A stretch of DNA of 64,000 nucleotides from G965212025 sp965212025 (GTDB lineage Bacteria; Pseudomonadota; Gammaproteobacteria; Poriferisulfidales; Oxydemutatoraceae), in assembly GCA_965212025.1 (NCBI GenBank), contig OZ243039.1:1798001-1862000 (forward strand). The letters are read 5' to 3'. A program made the translations under genes and the position numbers. The notes under the pieces are model-generated. The model made no database searches, had not been told where the DNA came from, and saw only the letters and a program-made list of their open reading frames with translations. Shown in pieces: positions 1 through 8,581 of this stretch (the stretch's first letter is position 1; the number at the start of each line of letters is the position of its first letter).

Positions 1-1425
1 AACCTTCTGTCGCTGCCCGAATTTGCCATGAAAGAAGTACGTGGCGCGAAGATCGCCATGATTTTTCAGGAACCCTCAGTCGCGTTCAACCCGGTCATGA
101 CGGTGGGTCAACAGATCGACGAAGTGCTGCGTTTTCATCATGGCTTGCGAAAGACTGCTGCCCGGAACTGTGCCTGCGAATGGTTGGCAAAAATGGAACT
201 GCAGCATCCCGCGCAAGTGTACCGCTCGTACCCGCACCAGCTTTCGGGTGGGATGAAACAGCGTGCCATGATCGCCATGGCTTTGGCGTGTGATCCGGAT
301 CTGCTCATTGCCGATGAACCCACGACAGCTCTTGACGTAACCATACAGGCTCAAATCCTGGAGTTGTTACGATCCATACAGAGTGAACGGGGTATTTCCG
401 TGCTTTTTATTTCGCACGACCTTTCCGTGGTCTCGAATATTGCCGACCGAATGGCCGTCATGCGCAAGGGCCGTATTCTGGATGAAATGAGTACGGGTGA
501 GTTTTTCGCAGGAAACCGTCACCCCTATAGCCGACAGCTCTTGTCGGTCATTCCCAGTCTGGACAAACGAGCCCATTTGCTGCTGGGAGGCGAGCGGCGC
601 AAGGAGGTCAGTGTGGAAAAGTCCGTCAACTCCAAGTTGCTGGATATCCAGGATTTGAAAGTGCATTTCCCGGTGTCCGCCGGCTTGTTCAATCGCTCTA
701 AACACTCTGTAAAAGCGGTGGATGGGGTGTCTTTGCGCTTGCAAAAAGGCAAGACTCTGGCAGTGGTGGGGGAGTCCGGAAGTGGGAAAAGTACGCTTGC
801 CAAGGCGATCCTGAAATTGCTCTTGGCAACGTCCGGGAAAATATTTTTTGATGGCCAGGATATTCAATCACAGTCCGTCAGTGCGGAAAAAGCGTTTCGC
901 CGCCGAGTCCAGGCGGTCTTCCAGGATCCCTATTCTTCGATGAACCCGAGGATGACCATAGGGGAAATGGTCAAAGAGGGGATGCAGATATATTTCAAGG
1001 AAATGAGCACGCACGAAATGGACGACAAAATCTGCCATTTACTGCAGGAAGTTGGAATTGACCCTGGCTGCCGGGATCACTACCCGCATGAATTTTCTGG
1101 CGGCCAAAGACAAAGAATCTGTATTGCCCGCGCCTTGGCGGTAGAGCCAGAATTAATTGTTTGCGATGAACCCACGAGCGCTTTGGATCTGACGGTTCAG
1201 GCTCAGATTCTCGATTTGCTGACCGGACTTCAGGAACGCCTCGGTTTGAGTTATTTTTTCATCACCCACGATATGGCAGTGGTATCCTACCTGGCACACG
1301 AGGTAGCGGTCATGTTTCAAGGGCGTATTGTGGAATGCGAGGAAACGACGGCTCTCTTTGCGGAGCCTGGGACTTCATACACAAAAAACTTGCTGGCCGC
1401 AGTTCCCTTGCTGAAAACCGGCTGA
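1..1425 (+). CDS. yejF: Fused double-ATPase subunit of a peptide ABC importer (YejF type), 5' end outside the window
   Basis: This is the cytoplasmic ATPase of an oligopeptide/microcin-type ABC importer, with both nucleotide-binding domains on one chain as in E. coli YejF. The frame is open from base 1, so the first Walker A lies upstream of the window. Counting from the first visible Met (base 28), the first half shows Q-loop IFQEP (13-17), signature LSGGMKQR (72-79) and Walker B LLIADEPTT. The second half shows Walker A GESGSGKST (249-256), Q-loop VFQDP, signature FSGGQRQR and VCDEPTSALD. Each half ends in the HPYSRQLL / SYTKNLL type tail of Opp/Dpp ATPases. Partner permeases and the binding protein would lie upstream. 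The exact substrate cannot be read from the ATPase. Confidence 0.9.
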   Translation, partial: NLLSLPEFAMKEVRGAKIAMIFQEPSVAFNPVMTVGQQIDEVLRFHHGLRKTAARNCACEWLAKMELQHPAQVYRSYPHQLSGGMKQRAMIAMALACDPDLLIADEPTTALDVTIQAQILELLRSIQSERGISVLFISHDLSVVSNIADRMAVMRKGRILDEMSTGEFFAGNRHPYSRQLLSVIPSLDKRAHLLLGGERRKEVSVEKSVNSKLLDIQDLKVHFPVSAGLFNRSKHSVKAVDGVSLRLQKGKTLAVVGESGSGKSTLAKAILKLLLATSGKIFFDGQDIQSQSVSAEKAFRRRVQAVFQDPYSSMNPRMTIGEMVKEGMQIYFKEMSTHEMDDKICHLLQEVGIDPGCRDHYPHEFSGGQRQRICIARALAVEPELIVCDEPTSALDLTVQAQILDLLTGLQERLGLSYFFITHDMAVVSYLAHEVAVMFQGRIVECEETTALFAEPGTSYTKNLLAAVPLLKTG

Positions 1426-1436
1426 AACGGTCTGCC

Positions 1437-2192
1437 ATGCATCCATTACAACAACGTCCCGACTGCTCATCACGCGAATTCTTGAGCTTCGAACTGGGTT
1501 CCTGGTTTTTGCGTCGTACCGGAGCCAACTTTGCCAGTGCCACCAGCACCTTGGCCAAGCAATGGCTGGCTGACATAAGAGGCAATTTTGCCCTGGAATT
1601 GCGTATTTCCTGTCATGGAAGCCTGCTGGCAGGGCATTCTCAGGTACACCCTGTATTTGAGCTTAGTCACTATGGAAACGGTGTCCGGTGCCATTTTGCC
1701 GACCTCCCCATTGAAAGCCGGAGCGTCGAACTTGTCGTTGCTGCTCACGTGCTGGAGTTTTCCGCAGCACCGCACGCCGTTTTACGCGAAATAGCCAGAG
1801 TGCTGACTCCGGAAGGGACGCTCCTGTTGATCATTTTTAATCCATACAGCCTTCATGGCTTTCAGAAGCTTTTGCGCCTGTCACGTGGCGTTCCCTGGTC
1901 TGGCCACTATTTTGCGCCACGCAAGGTTCGCGACTGGCTACGGTTGCTGGGTTTCAGGATTCTGTGCTCCCAAGGCATCAGCCAGCCTTGTTTTTATCGG
2001 TTTACCCAACGGTTTATGAAAGGATTTACCGCGGCTGACAAACTGTACGACTTCGCAGGCGTGTATGCCATAAAGGCAAAGAAGCAGACGCCGGGAACCC
2101 TGCTAAATTTGAAAACCCTGAGATCAGACGTGTTTCTGGACAATAACTCATGGGTGCAACAACCCACAGCGCGATGCAGGGAACAGAGCTAA
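1437..2192 (+). CDS. SAM-dependent methyltransferase-like protein (YafS position)
   Basis: About 251 residues, related to class I methyltransferases. The clearest part is the Methyltransf_11-like stretch with DLPIESRSVELVVAAHVLEF, then PHAVLREIARVLTPEGTLLL and a following IIFNPYS strand, corresponding to post-I and motif II/III regions. The N-terminal glycine-rich SAM loop is not obvious, so activity is uncertain. The frame is open further upstream, but the ATG at 1437 lies just after the ABC ATPase stop and gives a normal length. The 3' end overlaps rnhA by 19 bases. E. coli has yafS, rnhA and dnaQ in the same neighbourhood, which supports a YafS-like assignment. The substrate is unknown. 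Confidence 0.75.
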   Translation: MHPLQQRPDCSSREFLSFELGSWFLRRTGANFASATSTLAKQWLADIRGNFALELRISCHGSLLAGHSQVHPVFELSHYGNGVRCHFADLPIESRSVELVVAAHVLEFSAAPHAVLREIARVLTPEGTLLLIIFNPYSLHGFQKLLRLSRGVPWSGHYFAPRKVRDWLRLLGFRILCSQGISQPCFYRFTQRFMKGFTAADKLYDFAGVYAIKAKKQTPGTLLNLKTLRSDVFLDNNSWVQQPTARCREQS

Positions 2193-2611
2193 GCGCCTAC
2201 ACAGACGGTTCCTGCCTGGGCAACCCCGGGCCTGGAGGCTGGGCAGCGATTTTGCAATACCGGGAGGCTGAAGAAATTCTTTCTGGTCATGTTGCCCTAA
2301 CCACCAATAATCGAATGGAATTGACCGCAGCCATTGAAGCACTGAAGCACATCAATCCAGAAAGTACCGTACATCTATACACTGATTCGATGTACCTGAA
2401 AGACGGCATTACAAAATGGGTGCCAAACTGGGAACGGAACGGGTGGCGCACCAGCAAGCGGCAAGCAGTGAAAAACCAGGATCTCTGGCGACAGCTGCGT
2501 GAACAGACAAAAACACAGCTGATACACTGGCATTGGGTCAAGGCGCATGCACAAAATGAAATGAATAACCGCGTGGATCAGATCGCTCGCCTCAGCAGTC
2601 TCAACCCATGA
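2174..2611 (+). CDS. rnhA: Ribonuclease HI
   Basis: Degrades the RNA strand of RNA-DNA hybrids (R-loops, primer remnants) in the cytoplasm. All catalytic residues are present: D11 (YTDGSC), E49 (NNRMEL), D71 (LYTDS), H125 and D135 (NNRVDQIA). Each is exactly one position after the E. coli residues D10, E48, D70, H124 and D134. This fit favours the ATG at 2174 over the in-frame ATG at 2150, which would add eight residues. No strong Shine-Dalgarno decides between them. The gene overlaps the upstream methyltransferase by 19 bases and dnaQ by 4 bases (ATGA), so translation is probably coupled. Confidence 0.96.
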   Translation: MQGTELSAYTDGSCLGNPGPGGWAAILQYREAEEILSGHVALTTNNRMELTAAIEALKHINPESTVHLYTDSMYLKDGITKWVPNWERNGWRTSKRQAVKNQDLWRQLREQTKTQLIHWHWVKAHAQNEMNNRVDQIARLSSLNP

Positions 2612-3285
2612 AACAAATCATTCTGGATATTGAAACGACCGGGCTTAAGGCCAGACAGGGGGATCGTGTCGTGGAAGTTGCCTGCATTGAAATTTGCGAC
2701 CGCTCCACCAGCGACAACACTTTCCATACTTACGTCAATCCACAGCGCAAAATGTCTGAGGAAGCCAGAAAAATTCACGGTCTTAGTGAAGATTTTTTAC
2801 GCGACAAGCCGGTATTCCCCCGTATAGCTGCAGAACTGATTGCCTTCATCAAAGGCTCAGAGCTGCTGATCCACAACGCGCCTTTTGATATCGGCTTCCT
2901 GATTCAGGAATTCAAGCTTGCCGGACTGGGTGATTTTCTCCAGCTTTGTGATTGCACCGTCGTCGACACGCTGGAAATTGCAAGAACACTTCACCCGGGA
3001 CAAAGGAACAGCCTTGATGCCTTGTGTGACCGCTACCGTATTAACAATTCAGCGCGGGAAAAACATGATGCCATGACCGACTCACTGCTCCTGGCAGCAG
3101 TGTATTTTGCGATGACCGGTGGACAATCCCATCTGGATTTTGAAGTGCCCCTCACTCCCAAAAGTGTCGTCACCATCGCGAGGCCAACGGACGGCGGGAC
3201 GGCGCTTCGCCCGACAGTGATTAAAGCCAATTCCAGGGAATTAGAAATACATGACCAATTTATGAGGAAATTTCTTCGTAAATAG
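2608..3285 (+). CDS. dnaQ: DNA polymerase III epsilon subunit (3'-5' proofreading exonuclease)
   Basis: DEDDh-family exonuclease that proofreads within the replicative polymerase core. Exo I is DIETTGL (D7, E9), Exo II is HNAPFDIGFL, and Exo III is the REKHDAMTDSLLLAAVY stretch with the H and D of the DEDDh active site. The length of 225 residues is near the usual ~240. After the exonuclease fold there is a short tail ending in HDQFMRKFLRK, the region that binds the alpha subunit. The start codon overlaps the rnhA stop as ATGA. The rnhA-dnaQ pairing is common in gammaproteobacteria, although they are divergent in E. coli and co-directional here. Confidence 0.96.
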   Translation: MKQIILDIETTGLKARQGDRVVEVACIEICDRSTSDNTFHTYVNPQRKMSEEARKIHGLSEDFLRDKPVFPRIAAELIAFIKGSELLIHNAPFDIGFLIQEFKLAGLGDFLQLCDCTVVDTLEIARTLHPGQRNSLDALCDRYRINNSAREKHDAMTDSLLLAAVYFAMTGGQSHLDFEVPLTPKSVVTIARPTDGGTALRPTVIKANSRELEIHDQFMRKFLRK

Positions 3286-3347
3286 CGCATGAAAACTATT
3301 TTTGTTGTGTTTTGAACCTGGTTTGCGTAGCATTCGATTTCCTTTCC

Positions 3348-3421
<74 letters not shown>

Positions 3422-3480
3422 TTCCTGTTTCATCTCAAGCCGATCCAATCATGGTAAAGCGAGTCGGCGACCGTTTTAAT

Positions 3481-3785
3481 AACCGCGAAAAGCGCGAAAG
3501 GGTTTTGTTTCCTGATGAATGCCATGTGAACAGGGAGCTGTATTTGATGTCCATGATGAGGTGTGAGGTGCTTCCTTGAGACAGGGTGTCAGGAGTGTTG
3601 AAAAGGAGTGTTGAAAAGGAGTTTTCCTTTTAAGGTTCAGCCTGAGTTCCGACTGGTATCTAAGAGTGAAGCTTCAAAGCAAATCTGAAAGCCTGATTTT
3701 ATCTGCTATGACAAATTATGATTCAACACAAGTCTATCAAAGAGATAGCTTATGAAACATAAAGCACGGCGAAGGCGCTTTTCCG
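3481..3785 (+). pseudogene. Decayed GxxExxY-family protein remnant (copy A)
   Basis: Broken frames still read like a GxxExxY-family protein (short proteins of unknown role). One frame gives KPDFICYDKL, and after a frame change the next reads IMIQHKSIKEIAYET. This matches the family pattern of a PDF-CYDKIIVELK segment followed by a VKEI segment. The core (3686-3770) aligns base for base with copy B near 14250 and with the copy downstream of coaX. Stop codons and frameshifts rule out a functional protein. The motif AACCGCGAAAAGCGCGAAA stands at the left edge (3481-3499). The exact outer limits are uncertain. Confidence 0.55.
3591..3621. repeat. 13-bp tandem repeat, 2.4 copies
   Basis: The unit AGGAGTGTTGAAA occurs at 3591-3603 and 3604-3616, followed by AGGAG. 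The end of the repeat then forms AAAAGGA-GTTT-TCCTTTT, a small hairpin to about 3630. It lies inside the decayed element downstream of tRNA-Ile. Slippage is the simplest origin. Confidence 0.75.
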
Positions 3786-3905
3786 TGCATTACGGTGTTG
3801 AAAGACCCTGACTGCTGTGTCGTGTGCAAAGAGCCGTCATAACTTGCAAAATATGCAGCTTCTTCATAGGATGACCAAGACACTTTTTTCAACCTTTGGA
3901 ACATT

Positions 3906-4874
3906 ATGCTGATAAGAATTCGCCGCCAATCCGAGCCCAAGTCCAGTGAAATCACTTCAGAATCTGTCTATCACGGCAGAAGGCGGTTTATCGCCGGAAG
4001 CGGCGCGATTGCCGGGACGGTGATGGCATCCGGAGCGATGGCGGCTCTGAACAGAGATTTTGGAGATTTGCCTGACAGCCGTTTCAACACCAAAGAAAAA
4101 CTGTCACCTTACGAAGTAGTGACGACCTACAATAATTTTTACGAAATGGGCAGCAGAAAAGAAGATCCTTTCAAGTATGCCGATTCCCTGAAAACCAAAC
4201 CCTGGAGCATTACAGTGGGGGGTGAGTGCCACAAACCCGGAACCTACAACCTGGAAGACTTCGTAAAACCTTACAGCCTTGAAGACCGGGTGTATCGCTT
4301 GCGTTGCGTGGAAGCCTGGTCGATGGTGATTCCTTGGGTCGGCTTTGAAGTCTCTGAAATCATCAAAAGGGCTGAACCCAAAGGCTCCGCAAAATTTGTC
4401 GCCTTCACCACGGTTCTGGATCGCGAGAATTTGCCAGCACAAAAACCCAATCTGTTCCGCAGCTTTTTTTCCAGCATCAAGTGGCCCTACGTTGAGGGCT
4501 TGCGCCTTGACGAGGCCATGAATCCCTTGGCTATCTTTTCCGTGGGCTTGTACGGCAAGGCGTTGCCCAATCAGAATGGTGCCCCGCTGAGACTGGTTGT
4601 ACCGTGGAAATATGGTTTCAAAAGTATCAAATCGATCACGAAAATCCAGTTTGTGGAAAAAATGCCCCCGACTTCCTGGAATCTGATTGACTCGGGTGAA
4701 TACGGCTTTTATTCCAACGTTAACCCGAATGTTGATCATCCGCGTTGGTCGCAAAAACGTGAAAAGCGTCTGCTTGGCGGCTTTCCTGTCTGGCGGGAAA
4801 CCGGGATGTTTAATGGCTATACAGAACAAGTGGCTTCCATGTACGAAGGCATGGACTTGCAGAAAAACTTCTAG
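3906..4874 (+). CDS. msrP: Periplasmic methionine sulfoxide reductase, molybdopterin catalytic subunit
   Basis: Reduces methionine sulfoxide in oxidised periplasmic proteins, taking electrons from the membrane partner MsrQ. The N-terminus carries a twin-arginine signal (RRRFIAG, residues 25-31) followed by a hydrophobic stretch, so the folded cofactor-loaded enzyme is exported by Tat. The Mo-coordinating cysteine is C134 in RLRCVEAW. The length of 322 residues is close to E. coli MsrP (334). Conserved blocks YEVVTTYNNFYEMG and KYGFKSIKSI are present. msrQ follows 23 bases after the stop in the usual two-gene operon. Confidence 0.95.
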   Translation: MLIRIRRQSEPKSSEITSESVYHGRRRFIAGSGAIAGTVMASGAMAALNRDFGDLPDSRFNTKEKLSPYEVVTTYNNFYEMGSRKEDPFKYADSLKTKPWSITVGGECHKPGTYNLEDFVKPYSLEDRVYRLRCVEAWSMVIPWVGFEVSEIIKRAEPKGSAKFVAFTTVLDRENLPAQKPNLFRSFFSSIKWPYVEGLRLDEAMNPLAIFSVGLYGKALPNQNGAPLRLVVPWKYGFKSIKSITKIQFVEKMPPTSWNLIDSGEYGFYSNVNPNVDHPRWSQKREKRLLGGFPVWRETGMFNGYTEQVASMYEGMDLQKNF

Positions 4875-4897
4875 GCTCGCACCGTTCCTGACTATTT

Positions 4898-5485
4898 TTG
4901 AAAACAGCAGTACGCCTTAGCGTTCATCTTGCCTGCCTGGCGCCACTGACGCTGGTTCTCTTGACGATTTACACCGGCCAGGCAGGACCGAATCCCCCAG
5001 AGTTTTTTACCGAAAGCACCGGTGACTGGACTCTGCGCTTTCTTTTGATCACCCTCACCGTCAGACCTGCCGCCAAGATTTTCAAGTCCCCGGTATTGAT
5101 AGGTTATCGGCGTGCCGTAGGGCTTTATGCGTTTTTTTATGCCTTTGTGCATTTTTTGACTTTTTCCGCCTTCGACCATCTTTTTATCTGGGAGGAAATC
5201 GCCGCCGACATTGCCAAAAGGCCGTTCATCTATGTTGGCTTCGGGTCTTTACTCTCCTTGATTCCTTTGGCGGCAACTTCCAACAAAAGGGCCATCAGAG
5301 CCATGGGACACAAATGGAAGATGCTCCATCGGCTGGTGTACGTCATTGCCATTGCCGGCATGGTGCATTATTGGTGGCAAATTCGTGACGATTATGAAAA
5401 AGCAGCGTTGTATTCGCTGATTCTGACAATTTTGCTAGGCTATCGCCTTTTCGCCTGGTTGCGTTTGAGACGCCAGTACGCCTAG
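4898..5485 (+). CDS. msrQ: Heme-binding membrane subunit of the MsrPQ system
   Basis: Integral inner-membrane protein that passes quinol-derived electrons to MsrP. It has 195 residues with about five hydrophobic segments and conserved histidines in FVHFLTF, MLHRLVY and MVHYWW, suited to heme ligation. The start is taken as TTG at 4898 because the resulting N-terminus (KTAVRLSVHLACLAPL) aligns with the first membrane segment of YedZ proteins and no in-frame ATG occurs until far inside. The gene stands directly behind msrP. Confidence 0.9.
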   Translation: MKTAVRLSVHLACLAPLTLVLLTIYTGQAGPNPPEFFTESTGDWTLRFLLITLTVRPAAKIFKSPVLIGYRRAVGLYAFFYAFVHFLTFSAFDHLFIWEEIAADIAKRPFIYVGFGSLLSLIPLAATSNKRAIRAMGHKWKMLHRLVYVIAIAGMVHYWWQIRDDYEKAALYSLILTILLGYRLFAWLRLRRQYA

Positions 5486-5532
5486 GTTCTGGTGTCTTTT
5501 ATTATTTTCTTTTCAAGACAGGAGTAAAGCTT

Positions 5533-6783
5533 ATGTTCTCAAATGATATGTGTATCGCCGACTTCGACCCGGAATTAACCCGAGCCATTGAAGCGGAGAA
5601 ACAAAGGCAGGAAAACCACGTTGAACTGATTGCTTCGGAAAACTACACCAGCCCTCGGGTCATGGAAGCGCAAGCTTCGGTTTTGACCAACAAGTACGCA
5701 GAGGGATATCCCGCCAGGCGTTACTACGGCGGTTGTGAGCACGTTGACGTCGCCGAACAGCTGGCGATTGACCGGTTAAAAGAGTTGTATGGTGCCGGCC
5801 ACGCGAATGTGCAACCGCATTCGGGTTCACAGGCCAATGCTGCGGTCTATTTGGCATTGTGTGAGCCTGGAGACACCATCATGGGGATGAGCCTTGCCCA
5901 TGGCGGGCATCTGACGCATGGAGCAAAAGTCAATTTCTCCGGGAAGATTTTCAAAGCCGTGCAGTACGGGATCAACGACGAAGGTCTGATCGATTACGAC
6001 GAGATGGAGGAACTGGCAAAGCAGCACAGGCCGAAAATGATTATCGGTGGGTTCTCCGCCTACTCACAAATCGTGGACTGGGAGCGCATGCGCGAAATCA
6101 GCGACCTGATTGGAGCCTGGTTTGTCGTCGATATGGCACACGTTTCAGGCTTGGTGGCGGTCGGCGAGTATCCCAACCCTGTGCCGCACGCCGATGTGGT
6201 CACGTCAACCACCCACAAAACCCTGCGCGGCCCACGAGGCGGCTTCATCTTGGCAAAAAACAACCCGGAGCTGGCGAAAAAATTGGACTCTATGGTATTT
6301 CCCGGCACACAGGGTGGCCCCTTGATGCACGTGATCGCCGCCAAGGCAGTCGCTTTCAAGGAAGCTTTGCAGCCAGAATTTAAGGAGTACATCAGAAATG
6401 TGAAGCAAAATGCGCAAATTATGGTCAGCGTCTTGCAGGAAAGAGGGTACGAGGTCGTTTCTGGAGGAACCAGGAATCACCTGATGCTGGTCAGCCTCAT
6501 TTCTAAAGGGATAACCGGAAAAGAGGCTGATGCCGCGTTGGGAAGAGCCAATATCACGGCCAACAAAAACACGGTTCCGAATGACCCGCAGTCCCCTTTT
6601 GTGACCAGTGGCTTGCGCTTTGGCACCCCCGCCATTACCACCCGTGGTTTTGGGGCACAGGAGACGACTTATTTAACGGGACTGGTGTGTGACGTTCTTG
6701 ATGATCTCAAAAATGAAGAAACGATTGACGCAGTACGTGAAAAGGTCTTGAAGCTGTGTCAGAAGTTTCCTGTCTACTCCTGA
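5533..6783 (+). CDS. glyA: Serine hydroxymethyltransferase
   Basis: PLP enzyme that converts serine and tetrahydrofolate to glycine and 5,10-methylene-tetrahydrofolate, the main source of one-carbon units. The 416 residues match the family (E. coli 417). The PLP lysine is K229 in TSTTHKTLRGPRGG, at the same number as in E. coli. The ELIASENY and NKYAEGYPARRYYGG blocks near the N-terminus are intact. A clear Shine-Dalgarno GGAG (5521-5524) stands 8 bases before the ATG. In many gammaproteobacteria nrdR separates glyA from ribD; here only 96 bases lie between and nrdR is missing. Confidence 0.97.
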   Translation: MFSNDMCIADFDPELTRAIEAEKQRQENHVELIASENYTSPRVMEAQASVLTNKYAEGYPARRYYGGCEHVDVAEQLAIDRLKELYGAGHANVQPHSGSQANAAVYLALCEPGDTIMGMSLAHGGHLTHGAKVNFSGKIFKAVQYGINDEGLIDYDEMEELAKQHRPKMIIGGFSAYSQIVDWERMREISDLIGAWFVVDMAHVSGLVAVGEYPNPVPHADVVTSTTHKTLRGPRGGFILAKNNPELAKKLDSMVFPGTQGGPLMHVIAAKAVAFKEALQPEFKEYIRNVKQNAQIMVSVLQERGYEVVSGGTRNHLMLVSLISKGITGKEADAALGRANITANKNTVPNDPQSPFVTSGLRFGTPAITTRGFGAQETTYLTGLVCDVLDDLKNEETIDAVREKVLKLCQKFPVYS

Positions 6784-6879
6784 TCTCTCGGCACCATGGC
6801 CGTGGTCTTTTCCCCCGGATAAAGCTCAAACAGGCACGCCGTTTTCAGAATCTTCCCCATTCGCTCGTGTCTGGGCACC

Positions 6880-8010
6880 ATGCCTGACATAAGGGAGGGA
6901 TCTGCATCTGGTTTCCGCTTCATGGAGCGTGCCTTGGAACTGGCGCGCAAAGGGCTTTACACGACTAGACCCAACCCAATGGTCGGCTGCGTCATCGTGA
7001 AAGACGCGCAAATCGTGGGAGAGGGGTTTCACGAATATGCAGGGGAGCCTCACGCAGAGGTGCTGGCATTGAAACAGGCAGGCAGGCAGGCCCAAGAAAG
7101 CGACATGTACCTGACTTTGGAACCATGCGCGCACCACGGGCGCACGCCCCCGTGTTGTGAAGCCATCATTGCTGCCAAAGTCCGGCGCGTGGTGATCGGG
7201 AGCACAGATCCCAACCCAGGCTCAACAGGAGGTTGGGCACGTCTGCAGGAGGAGGGAGTTGTGACCGAATTTTCCCCCTTGGGAGCAGAGGCCAAAAATT
7301 TGAACCCTGGATTCTTTTCCCGGCACAAGCGAAAGAGGCCATGGATCCGAATCAAATTGGCGGTCAGCCTGGACGGCAGAATCGCCTTGAAAAACGGCAA
7401 CAGTCGCTGGATCTCCGGAGAGGAATCCAGGCGAGACGTTCAATTCTGGCGTGCTGGCTCGTGCGCGATTCTCAGCAGCTCACGCACCGTTTTGAACGAC
7501 AATCCAAAACTCAACGTCCGGCTCAAAGCAAGCGTTCTGGGAACCAGAAAAATCGAACAACCGCTACGCGTCATCGTGGACTACGGGTTGAACGTTCCGC
7601 CCCACGCCAGGATATTTCAACAACCAGGTTCAGTTCTGCTTGCCACCTGTAGTTCTTCGCCTTCGGAGACGCAGGCACTGGAAGACGTGGGAGCTCAAGT
7701 TTTGTTGTTGCCACCGGAAGAGCCGGGCAGGGTGCCACTCGGGCGCTTGATGCAGGAACTGGCGAAGCGCGAAATCAACGAAGTGCAGGTTGAGGCGGGG
7801 GGGACTTTATGCGGTACCCTGATTGCTTCCGGACTGTACGATGAATTACTGTTATATCAATCTCCTTGCCTTTTGGGGAACGATGCTCTGGCGATGGTGA
7901 ATGTCCCGGAACTTGAAGACATGCAGGGGCGCATCGAAGTGTCTCCGCTCAAAACCATGCAGTTTGGCGGCGACTTGCGTCTGCTTTTTAGAAGAGGAGA
8001 GAACAAATGA
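6880..8010 (+). CDS. ribD: Bifunctional riboflavin biosynthesis protein RibD (deaminase/reductase)
   Basis: Catalyses the second and third steps of riboflavin synthesis: deamination of the pyrimidine from GTP, then side-chain reduction with NADPH. The N-terminal cytidine-deaminase-like domain has the zinc motif HAE (58-60) and PCAHHGRTPPC (C83, C92). The reductase domain begins around residue 150 with RIKLAVSLDGRIAL, followed by NSRWISGEESRRDVQFWRA. The 376 residues are typical. An alternative start at the ATG near 6922 (MERALELA) would also fit the E. coli N-terminus. It opens a tight operon; the next gene overlaps by 4 bases (ATGA). Confidence 0.95.
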   Translation: MPDIREGSASGFRFMERALELARKGLYTTRPNPMVGCVIVKDAQIVGEGFHEYAGEPHAEVLALKQAGRQAQESDMYLTLEPCAHHGRTPPCCEAIIAAKVRRVVIGSTDPNPGSTGGWARLQEEGVVTEFSPLGAEAKNLNPGFFSRHKRKRPWIRIKLAVSLDGRIALKNGNSRWISGEESRRDVQFWRAGSCAILSSSRTVLNDNPKLNVRLKASVLGTRKIEQPLRVIVDYGLNVPPHARIFQQPGSVLLATCSSSPSETQALEDVGAQVLLLPPEEPGRVPLGRLMQELAKREINEVQVEAGGTLCGTLIASGLYDELLLYQSPCLLGNDALAMVNVPELEDMQGRIEVSPLKTMQFGGDLRLLFRRGENK

Positions 8011-8579
8011 CCACCATAGTCGCAGTCCGAAAAAACAAGACCGCCTGCCTGGCCGCTGACAGCCTGACAACCTGTGGCGACTTGAAGCTATCTGAAAAAT
8101 ACGATGTGCACAGCAACAAGATTTTCTCCACCGGGGAAAGCCACATCAGCATGGCAGGCACTCCGGCGCATGAACTGGTCTTGCGCCATCTCCTGGCAAA
8201 ACGCAGTAAAAAACTGGATTTCACAAGTCGGGACAGTATCTTTGCTTCTTTTCTGGCCATGCATAAGCTGCTGAAAGAAGATTACTTTTTGAATCCCAAA
8301 GAAGAAGAACATACGCCTTATGAGTCATCCTGGATGGACGTCATGATTGTGAACGAAAATGGTATCTATTCGGTTTTTTCTCTCCGCGAGGTGTTTGAAT
8401 ACCGGAAATTCTGGGCAATCGGTTCCGGAGCCGAGTTTGCGCTGGGAGCCATGTACGCGTGTTACGGGGAGCTGGATGATCCCAAAGCCATTGCTGAGAA
8501 AGGAATTGCAGCGAGCGCAGAATTCAACAGCGCGACCGCTTTGCCCGTAACTTCCCGTTGCGTGAAATTAAAAGGCTGA
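8007..8579 (+). CDS. HslV/proteasome-like Ntn-hydrolase of unknown function
   Basis: 190 residues that begin MTTIVAVRKNK, nearly identical in pattern to HslV (MTTIVSVRRNG). Removal of Met would expose Thr1 as an N-terminal nucleophile. D17 in LAADSL falls at the position of the conserved Asp17 of HslV and proteasome beta subunits; K26 or K30 could serve as the active-site lysine. FSTGESHISMAGTPAHELVL resembles the NDKVIAGFAGGTADAF block. The rest (SWMDVMIVNENGIYSVFS, WAIGSGAEFALGAMYA) also follows the beta-subunit fold. It is longer than HslV (about 175) and no hslU is adjacent. It is locked between ribD (ATGA overlap) and ribE, so it is co-expressed with riboflavin synthesis. Peptidase activity and target are not known. 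Confidence 0.75.
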   Translation: MTTIVAVRKNKTACLAADSLTTCGDLKLSEKYDVHSNKIFSTGESHISMAGTPAHELVLRHLLAKRSKKLDFTSRDSIFASFLAMHKLLKEDYFLNPKEEEHTPYESSWMDVMIVNENGIYSVFSLREVFEYRKFWAIGSGAEFALGAMYACYGELDDPKAIAEKGIAASAEFNSATALPVTSRCVKLKG

Positions 8580-8581
8580 TT

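Larger units (their letters stand above)
3422..3905. other. Intergenic region between tRNA-Ile and msrP
   Basis: There is no intact gene in these 484 bases. They hold an AACCGCGAAA-type end motif (3481-3499), a 13-bp tandem repeat with an adjacent small hairpin (3591-3630), and a decayed GxxExxY-family fragment (core 3686-3770). The last 130 bases before msrP show no promoter I can name with confidence. Confidence 0.6.

Noticed and set aside
4104..4829. 241-codon open frame on the minus strand opposite msrP
   Set aside because: It is the mirror frame of msrP, which has a Tat signal and the molybdenum-binding Cys. The antisense translation has no family features.
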